From Moraxellaceae bacterium (GTDB taxonomy: Bacteria > Pseudomonadota > Gammaproteobacteria > Pseudomonadales > Moraxellaceae), in assembly GCA_030684415.1 (NCBI GenBank), contig JAUXNL010000195.1:1-11666 (forward strand): 11,666 nucleotides of DNA, written 5' to 3'. Below, piece after piece: positions 7,143 to 11,666 of this stretch; position 1 is the first letter of the stretch, and every line of letters begins with the position of its first letter. The notes beneath the pieces are model-generated. The model had not been told where the DNA came from. It did not search any database and saw nothing but the letters and a program-made list of their open reading frames with translations. The translations under genes were made by a program, and so were the position numbers.

Positions 7143-8204
7143 TCAAGACGTGCGCTCACGAAATGCCGTGGTTGACAATGCTGGTGCGGAAGACGTGGAA
7201 GCAGACGCCGCAGGAACCAGCTGTCGTGCAAAGGTGCGCGCGGCTGATGCCCAGTCGAGCTGTAAGGCATGGTGGCGCACCGCTTGCCGGTCGAGTGTGA
7301 GCGCCGCCAGGCAGGCCTCGCGCAGGTCTTCACGCATGATGCCGGTGACACCGTCTTGCAGCACATCCAGCGGGCCTGTTACCGGAAAGGCGGCGACCGG
7401 TAGCCCGCAAGCCATGGCCTCCAGCATCACCAACCCGAAGGTATCCGTGCGGCTGGGAAAGACAAAGACATCGCCAGCCGCCATCCAACTGGCCAGCGCT
7501 TCACCGAACTGGTAACCGACAAAATGTGCGTCGGGAAAGCGTCGCTGCAAGTCGCTGCGGGCCGGGCCGTCGCCGATCACCAGTTTGCTGCCCGGTAAAT
7601 CCAGCGCGAGAAATGCAGGCAGGTTTTTTTCCACCGCCAAGCGGCCGGTGTAGACCCACACCGGTCTTGGCAGCGTGCTGGCACGCGCCCGCTCCGGAGC
7701 AAAAAGCGCCGTGTCCACGCCACGGCCCCAGAGCGACAGATGCGTGAATCCCTGCGCCGCAAGGCGGTCGCGCATATGCGGTGTAGGCACCATTGTTGTG
7801 GAGGCGGGGCCGTGAAACCAGCGCAGCAATCCGTAAGTCCAGTGCTCTGGCACGGGCAGGCGGGCGCGCAGGTATTCCGGAAATTGAGTGTGGTACGAGG
7901 TTGTGAAGCGCCGTCCGCGGCGCAGGCACCATGCACGCGCGGCCATGCCTGTCGGGCCTTCGGTGGCGATATGAAGATGATCAGGATTGAAACGGTCCAG
8001 CAGGCGCGACAAGCGTCTACCCGGAAATAGTGGAAGTCGTATTTCCGGATACCCAGGAAGCGGAAACGTCAGAAAGCCGCTGGCGGGAGAAAAGACTTCA
8101 ACTTCATGGCCGAAGTCACGCAATTGTTCGCTGGTGCGCGCAAGTGTGGTGACCACGCCGTTGACCTGGGGGCTCCACGCGTCAGTGCAGATGGCGATTC
8201 TCAT
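7143..8204 (-). CDS. GT4 family glycosyltransferase (mannosyltransferase-like)
   Basis: A 353-residue GT-B fold retaining glycosyltransferase of family GT4. The N-terminal acceptor domain begins MRIAICTDAWSPQVNGVV with the nucleotide-side glycine loop at 12-18, and IATEGPTG (79-86) and SYHTQFPEYL (103-112) are typical of this subgroup. The donor domain holds GRGVD (160-164), VYTGRLAVEKN (184-194), GDGPAR (211-216) and RTDTFGLVMLEAMACG (252-267). Glu262 is the conserved C-terminal acid of the EX7E motif; Asp254 stands where the first Glu usually is. Close families transfer mannose or another hexose from a nucleotide sugar to a lipid or glycan acceptor, but donor and acceptor cannot be fixed from sequence. 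The last 25 residues are a Ser/Ala-rich tail. The CTCTC block at 8212-8216 reads GAGAG on the coding strand, a modest ribosome binding site. Confidence 0.88.
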   Translation of the reverse strand: MRIAICTDAWSPQVNGVVTTLARTSEQLRDFGHEVEVFSPASGFLTFPLPGYPEIRLPLFPGRRLSRLLDRFNPDHLHIATEGPTGMAARAWCLRRGRRFTTSYHTQFPEYLRARLPVPEHWTYGLLRWFHGPASTTMVPTPHMRDRLAAQGFTHLSLWGRGVDTALFAPERARASTLPRPVWVYTGRLAVEKNLPAFLALDLPGSKLVIGDGPARSDLQRRFPDAHFVGYQFGEALASWMAAGDVFVFPSRTDTFGLVMLEAMACGLPVAAFPVTGPLDVLQDGVTGIMREDLREACLAALTLDRQAVRHHALQLDWASAARTFARQLVPAASASTSSAPALSTTAFRERTS

Positions 8205-8312
8205 GAGAGAACTCTCTGCCTCGGCTATGACGTATAGCTTGCAGTGCGGTTAAGTTTGCATGAACGGTGTATTGGAGAGTGGCGTGGCATATTGCCGCCC
8301 GCGCCCGGTCGG

Positions 8313-8341
8313 GCGTCATGCGCGGGTCATGCCGCTGTAAC
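8313..8341 (+). promoter_or_regulatory. Three Pho-box-like heptamers upstream of the PAP2 gene
   Basis: GCGTCAT (8313-8319), GGGTCAT (8324-8330) and CTGTAAC (8335-8341) repeat with an exact 11-bp period. That is the period of PhoB half-sites (consensus CTGTCAT, 4-bp linker). The linkers GCGC and GCCG are GC-rich rather than AT-rich, and the first two heptamers differ from consensus at their first two positions. The call is tentative. Confidence 0.3.
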
Positions 8342-8374
8342 ACAACTGCCTTGCGGGCCGGCTACGGTGCCTGC

Positions 8375-8950
8375 ATGAACATGAAAATCCGCTTCAGTCC
8401 GCCCGCCACACTAATGCCATCACGCGCGCTGGCACGCTTTGACTTGCTTGAGCACAATCTTTGTGTCGCCTTCAATCGCACGTCACGACGGGTGGCCGTG
8501 CGCCGCTTTTTCGCGATGATCAGTCGATTGGGCGATGGGGTGTTCTGGTATGTGCTGATGGCGACGCTGGCCATGACGCAGGGCAGCAGCGGGCGTGTGG
8601 CGGCGCTGCAAATGGCACTGACGGCGCTGGCCGGTGTGGCGATTTACAAGCTGCTGAAAAACCGACTGGTGCGCGAACGGCCCTTCATTTCGTATGGTGA
8701 TATCGAGTGCGGCACGCCGCCGCTGGATCGCTACAGTTTTCCGTCGGGGCACACCTTGCAAGCGGTGCTTTTCACCACGCTTGCACTGGCATGGTTTCCC
8801 GCACTGGCCGTTGTTCTGCTGCCGTTCACCTTGCTGGTGGCATTATCCCGCGTGATTCTGGGTCTGCACTATCCGACTGACGTGCTGGTTGGCGCGGGCA
8901 TCGGCTGGGGGCTGGCCTCCATTGCGCTTTGGGTGCAGCCGGCGCTGTAA
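8375..8950 (+). CDS. PAP2 family membrane phosphatase
   Basis: A 191-residue integral membrane lipid phosphatase of the PAP2 superfamily. The three catalytic motifs are complete: K95-x6-R102-P103, PSGH at 123-126 with His126, and SRVILGLHYPTDV at 158-170 with His165 as nucleophile and Asp169. Hydrophobic segments lie near 54-68, 76-93, 128-157 and 170-187. Members remove phosphate from phosphatidic acid, phosphatidylglycerol phosphate or undecaprenyl pyrophosphate; the substrate here is undetermined. An earlier in-frame GTG exists at 8267, but its extra 36 residues look non-coding, so I prefer ATG 8375. No clear Shine-Dalgarno precedes it, and a TANNNT box (TACGGT, 8363-8368) 6 bp upstream leaves open a leaderless start. 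It is divergent from the glycosyltransferase, and both may act on envelope lipids. Confidence 0.88.
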   Translation: MNMKIRFSPPATLMPSRALARFDLLEHNLCVAFNRTSRRVAVRRFFAMISRLGDGVFWYVLMATLAMTQGSSGRVAALQMALTALAGVAIYKLLKNRLVRERPFISYGDIECGTPPLDRYSFPSGHTLQAVLFTTLALAWFPALAVVLLPFTLLVALSRVILGLHYPTDVLVGAGIGWGLASIALWVQPAL

Positions 8951-8953
8951 TTC

Positions 8954-8981
8954 TTTTGCATCCTGACGCAGGCTTGCAAAA
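8954..8981. terminator. Stem-loop after the PAP2 gene
   Basis: TTTTGCA (8954-8960) pairs with TGCAAAA (8975-8981), and CCTG (8962-8965) with CAGG (8969-8972) around a 3-nt loop. It begins 3 bp after the stop codon. A-rich rather than T-rich sequence follows, so it may be an mRNA-end hairpin rather than a true intrinsic terminator. Confidence 0.35.
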
Positions 8982-9215
8982 AATCCGGATGATATGACCC
9001 GCTGGAATATGAAAGCGACAAAAATCCCGGTGGGGATTGTGCTGTGCGGGCAATGATGTTGGTGTCTGCTCAACCAATAAGGTCGAAAGTTCCGATAAGC
9101 GTCTTCTCAATTTTGCACTGCATTTTTTCCTCGTATTCCTGTCGTGATATTTTCCTCTCCTCGTGCCATGGCCATGGGCTTGGTCGAGTTTGTCGTACAA
9201 CGGCGGTAGTGTGGC

Positions 9216-9362
9216 TTTTTCAGCCCGCGACTCTGGCATCTGTGCGGAATCGCTCCACGCTGAATCAATCACGCAAGGGTGATTGATTCGCGATCCGGCC
9301 ATACTTGGCCGGGAAAAAGCTTGCTGAAAAAGCCCGGAATCGGCGTTTTTCAGCAAGTTGTC
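9216..9362 (+). repeat. Structured multi-hairpin repeat, copy A
   Basis: A 147-bp element matching copy B (11520-11655) in inverted orientation. It begins TTTTTCAG, then has an imperfect stem (GCGACTCTGGCA with TGCGGAATCGC, about 9227-9253). Next is a perfect 11-bp stem (9262-9272 with 9279-9289). A 7-bp stem follows (CCGGCCA, 9295-9301, with TGGCCGG, 9306-9312). The end is a 12-bp stem (CTTGCTGAAAAA, 9320-9331, with TTTTTCAGCAAG, 9346-9357). Hand alignment with copy B gives about 105 of 133 matching positions, leaving out a loop of about 11 bp that is longer here. It encodes no protein. It could be a non-autonomous mobile element, an expanded REP-type repeat, or DNA for a structured RNA. Confidence 0.75.
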
Positions 9363-9640
9363 AGTCTGAAGGGTTTCGATTTTTCATCCACGGGCATTCG
9401 ACTGCGCTGAGCGAGTTTCTGTGAGTCTTCAGAGCGCTGGCATCTGTGGTGCGGATGCTGCCTGTGGCACTGGCGGCACAAACAGATCGCAATGTAGCTC
9501 CCGGCATGCGCTGTTCAATCCGTAGCGTCGTACAGCGACGGCAACCCCTGCTGGAACAATGGACTGTTCTTCTGGCCAGTAAAAGCGATCGCTCTGACGG
9601 CTGCGCCGCGTAAATAGACGGACCGTTCAGTCAGCGCTTC

Positions 9641-9677
9641 GCAGGTTGCTGCAAAAGCTGTTTTCAGCCCGCTGTTA
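9641..9677. repeat. Possible decayed fragment of the structured repeat
   Basis: GGTTGCTGCAAAA-gctg-TTTTCAGCCCGCTGTTA resembles the terminal hairpin of copy B (GCTTGCTGAAAA-atgc-TTTTCAGCAAGCTGTTA), with one inserted base and a few substitutions. It can still fold (GCTGcAAAA with TTTTCAGC). The flanks show no further clear match. Confidence 0.35.
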
Positions 9678-9804
9678 GAGCCCGCCGGCCAATTGCACGG
9701 CTTGTACTGTCAATGCCTTGATGGTGCCACCGGCCTTAAGGTGCTTGCATCCCGCGTAGCGCTTGCGCGGCATCTGGAACTCATAACAACAACAGGGATG
9801 CATC

Positions 9805-11409
9805 ATGCACACATCCATCACCAGTGGACCGGCGCTTGCCCGTTCCCGGCCATCGGCCTCATTTCTGCGTCGCCCCCTTCATGTGCTGGCTGTAGTGGCG
9901 CTTGCCGCTGTACTCGGTGGCTGTGAGTGGGAGAATTGGGCGAAGACTGAAAAAGTCCAGCCGGAATACCTCGCCCAGCCTGACAGCGCAAAACAACTGG
10001 TGGACTACATCAAGCGTGCAGGTGCCGAGCGCAAGCGCGTGCGCATGACCGGCTCCGGCCACTCGGCGTCCGATATCGCGATCACGAACGATGTGATGCT
10101 CACGCCAGAAAAACTCAACCGCACGCTGACGCTGGACCGTGCGCGCCTGAAAAATACAACCGAACCACGGCTGGTGCGCGTGCAAAGCGGTATCCGCATT
10201 GCGGACCTCAATAACCATCTCGGCCGCAACGGCATGGCGCTGTTCAACATGGGCGGTTACGACGGCCAGACCATCGCCGGCGTGATGATGACAGCCACAC
10301 ATGGCTCAGGCCTGGCCTACGGCCCGATTGCCGATCAGGTGGTGAGCCTGCAAATGGTGGTGGAAGGTGGCCGCATGGTGCAGATCGAGCCCACCAACGG
10401 CATTACCAGTCCGGCGAAATTCAACGGAAAACTTGAAGAAGACAGCAAGATTCCGGTGCAGCTCATCCAGAATGACGATGCCTTCAATGCGGCGCGTGTT
10501 TCCATCGGCTCCATGGGCGTGGTGTATTCCGTGACCTTGCGTGCCGATCAGAAATTCTGGCTGCGCGAAGTGCGCTACAAGACAAAATGGTCGGAACTGA
10601 AAAAGCCGGGCGGCCCTATCGAGCGTCTCATACAAGGCTTGCCGGTCTATGCCGACCGTCCTTCGCCCGCGCACTGGGAATTGCAGTACACCCCGTATGC
10701 AGATGCCAATGGCGACCATACCTTTCTGGTGACGGAGCGCCACCGTTCCTATTCGCCGCTGCCTGAACAGGCGGCCGCCGAACGTGGGCAGCCAGGCACA
10801 GACTTTGTGTCGGGCCTGATTACCGTCATCGAAAAGCCACTGGCATGGATTGTTGATACCTTTCCTTCGCTTGCAAAAACCATTCTTGAGCAAAGCCTGA
10901 CCTCGCAGGAAGATGATAACTACACCAATGTCAGCTACCGCGTGTTCAATATCGGTGTGGTGAATTACACCGATGCCATTGCCGTGGAAGCGGCGTTCGA
11001 CATCCAGCAGACTGTCGCTGCGATCGAGCGTTCTTTTGCGGTGGCGGACGCTCAGTTCGCCTTGGGCAACGTGCACTCCTCTCCGGTGGCCATCCGCTTC
11101 GTCAAACAGACCGACGCACTGATTGCGACGCAATACGGCCGTAACACCATGTTCATGGAAGTGATCGGCCTGCGTGACAGTCGTGGCATCCGCGCGTTGC
11201 TGGGAGCACATCAGCGCACATACTTGCAGGAGTTCGGTGCGCGCCCGCACTGGGGTCTGGATCTGAATCTGCTGACCAGCGAAGCGCAATTACGAGCGCT
11301 GTATCCGCGCTGGGATGTCTGGAAGGCACAATTCCGCACATTCAACGCCAATGGCACTTTCGATGGAAAAGTCACCGACCGCCTGGGGATTTCTGTGCGG
11401 CCACGCTGA
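9805..11409 (+). CDS. FAD-dependent aldonolactone oxidase-like lipoprotein
   Basis: A 534-residue flavoprotein of the vanillyl-alcohol oxidase fold, D-arabinono-1,4-lactone / L-gulonolactone oxidase branch. The FAD-binding motif RVRMTGSGHSASDIA (78-92) includes His86, the residue that covalently binds FAD in this family. IAGVMMTATHGSG (157-169) and SIGSMGVVYSVTL (233-245) are further FAD-domain hallmarks, and RPHWG (480-484) is the C-terminal active-site stretch. Leu485 stands where relatives often have Lys. The N-terminus has basic residues, a hydrophobic run and a lipobox LGG-Cys40, followed by Glu, so it is probably a lipoprotein exported to the outer membrane. At 534 residues it is longer than the usual 420-460, with extra sequence near 196-222 and 315-372. 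AGGGA lies six bases before the ATG. It stands alone between inverted repeats. The substrate is unknown. Confidence 0.85.
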   Translation: MHTSITSGPALARSRPSASFLRRPLHVLAVVALAAVLGGCEWENWAKTEKVQPEYLAQPDSAKQLVDYIKRAGAERKRVRMTGSGHSASDIAITNDVMLTPEKLNRTLTLDRARLKNTTEPRLVRVQSGIRIADLNNHLGRNGMALFNMGGYDGQTIAGVMMTATHGSGLAYGPIADQVVSLQMVVEGGRMVQIEPTNGITSPAKFNGKLEEDSKIPVQLIQNDDAFNAARVSIGSMGVVYSVTLRADQKFWLREVRYKTKWSELKKPGGPIERLIQGLPVYADRPSPAHWELQYTPYADANGDHTFLVTERHRSYSPLPEQAAAERGQPGTDFVSGLITVIEKPLAWIVDTFPSLAKTILEQSLTSQEDDNYTNVSYRVFNIGVVNYTDAIAVEAAFDIQQTVAAIERSFAVADAQFALGNVHSSPVAIRFVKQTDALIATQYGRNTMFMEVIGLRDSRGIRALLGAHQRTYLQEFGARPHWGLDLNLLTSEAQLRALYPRWDVWKAQFRTFNANGTFDGKVTDRLGISVRPR

Positions 11410-11497
11410 CGGCTTTGCTATCGGAGTCAGAGTGCAGCGATAAAAGTGTTCAGAAAGCGGCGAAGAAGTTTTGAATGGCGCTGTTTGAGGAGAGCAT

Positions 11498-11514
11498 GCT
11501 ATCGCTTGGATAGC
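11498..11514. other. Small stem-loop beside repeat copy B
   Basis: GCTATC (11498-11503) and GATAGC (11509-11514) are exact 6-bp arms around a 5-nt loop. It lies 5 bp from copy B and may be part of that element or of the oxidase mRNA end. Confidence 0.3.
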
Positions 11515-11519
11515 CTTCA

Positions 11520-11655
11520 TGACAGCTTGCTGAAAAATGCTTTTCAGCAAGCTGTTAATCAGCCAGCGATGGCTAGGTTGGGAATCAATCACGCAGTCGT
11601 GATTGATTCGGCCTGGAGCGAGTCCGGGCATGTGCCGGAATCGCGGACTGAAAAA
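11520..11655 (-). repeat. Structured multi-hairpin repeat, copy B (inverted)
   Basis: A 136-bp inverted counterpart of copy A. In plus-strand order it has four stems. First, a perfect 15-bp stem (11522-11536 with 11541-11555, loop ATGC). Second, a 5-bp stem AGCCA-GCGA-TGGCT (11561-11574). Third, a perfect 12-bp stem GAATCAATCACG / CGTGATTGATTC (11582-11593 with 11598-11609). Fourth, an imperfect stem GCGAGTCCGGGCA / TGCCGGAATCGC (11618-11644). It ends CTGAAAAA. The first hairpin starts 113 bp after the oxidase stop and could also terminate transcription, though no T-run follows it. Confidence 0.75.
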
Positions 11656-11666
11656 GAAAAGGATGG

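Larger units (their letters stand above)
8951..9804. other. 854-bp intergenic region without a convincing gene
   Basis: No open frame here resembles a protein. In order it holds: a stem-loop just after the PAP2 stop; a small hairpin AATCCC-GGTG-GGGATT (9023-9038); a low-GC stretch (9001-9180, about 48% by hand count, against 75% for 8581-8640 in the PAP2 gene); a 12-bp palindrome CCATGGCCATGG (9166-9177); structured repeat copy A (9216-9362); possible repeat fragments (9426-9463 and 9641-9677); the 10-bp palindrome AGCGATCGCT (9584-9593); and a weak dyad TAGACGG-A-CCGTTCA (9615-9629). The last 40 bp lead into the oxidase ribosome binding site. No tRNA or known riboswitch was recognised. Confidence 0.6.

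Noticed and set aside
8826..9356. A 176-codon open frame on the minus strand
   Set aside because: It overlaps the end of the PAP2 gene and runs into the repeat. The product is basic and low in recognisable motifs, and part of it is simply the translated repeat.
9615..9629. TAGACGG-A-CCGTTCA as a TetR-family operator
   Set aside because: The arms agree at only 5 of 7 positions, no TetR gene or clear promoter is nearby, and a dyad of this quality is expected by chance.
9693..9926. A 77-codon plus-strand open frame overlapping the oxidase start
   Set aside because: It overlaps the better-supported oxidase reading frame and shows no family feature.
10306..11289. A 327-codon minus-strand open frame inside the oxidase gene
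   Set aside because: Antisense shadow of a clearly recognisable flavoprotein in GC-rich DNA; rich in His, Arg and Gln with no family signature.
9216..11655. Oxidase plus inverted repeats as a classical composite transposon
   Set aside because: The repeats carry no transposase gene and no flanking target duplication can be seen; copy B ends only 11 bp before the window end.

Overview
The window reads as chromosomal DNA of a GC-rich gammaproteobacterium. The best clue is an aspartate carbamoyltransferase gene (pyrB) followed by a dihydroorotase-like gene that has lost its zinc-binding HxH motif. This catalytic subunit plus inactive pyrC' pairing is known from Pseudomonas and relatives. The other proteins also look gammaproteobacterial, but I cannot name a genus from sequence alone.

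Layout. 1-2458: pyrimidine genes pyrB and pyrC' (pyrX), separated by 153 bp holding a decayed REP-like palindrome, a terminator-like hairpin and a perfect 10-bp stem-loop just before the pyrX ribosome binding site. 2695-3231: a 2'-5' RNA ligase family protein (ThpR). 3378-4201: an ECF sigma factor overlapping a 74-residue soluble zinc-finger anti-sigma factor. 4272-6896: a large MASE1-CHASE hybrid histidine kinase with its own extended -10 promoter and a perfect 16-bp palindrome across its -35 region. 6919-6964: a strong two-way terminator with a TTCG loop, separating the kinase from the convergent gene. 7143-8204 (minus): a GT4 glycosyltransferase. 8375-8950 (plus, divergent): a small membrane PAP2 phosphatase whose upstream region has three heptamers spaced like Pho-box half-sites.

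8951-11666 has a different character. It holds 854 bp without a convincing gene, then one gene for a predicted lipoprotein flavin oxidase of the aldonolactone oxidase family (9805-11409). This gene is bracketed by two inverted copies of a 136-147 bp multi-hairpin repeat (9216-9362 and 11520-11655). The copies are about 79% identical by hand alignment, keep the same set of stem-loops and show base changes that preserve pairing in one stem. Two shorter stretches between them resemble fragments of the same element. This repeat family is the least explained structure in the window and the best candidate for something undescribed.

Functionally, the pyr genes supply pyrimidines; the sigma/anti-sigma pair and hybrid kinase are two separate signalling modules; the glycosyltransferase and PAP2 phosphatase may both act on envelope lipids. 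No rRNA, tRNA, CRISPR array, transposase or integrase was seen.
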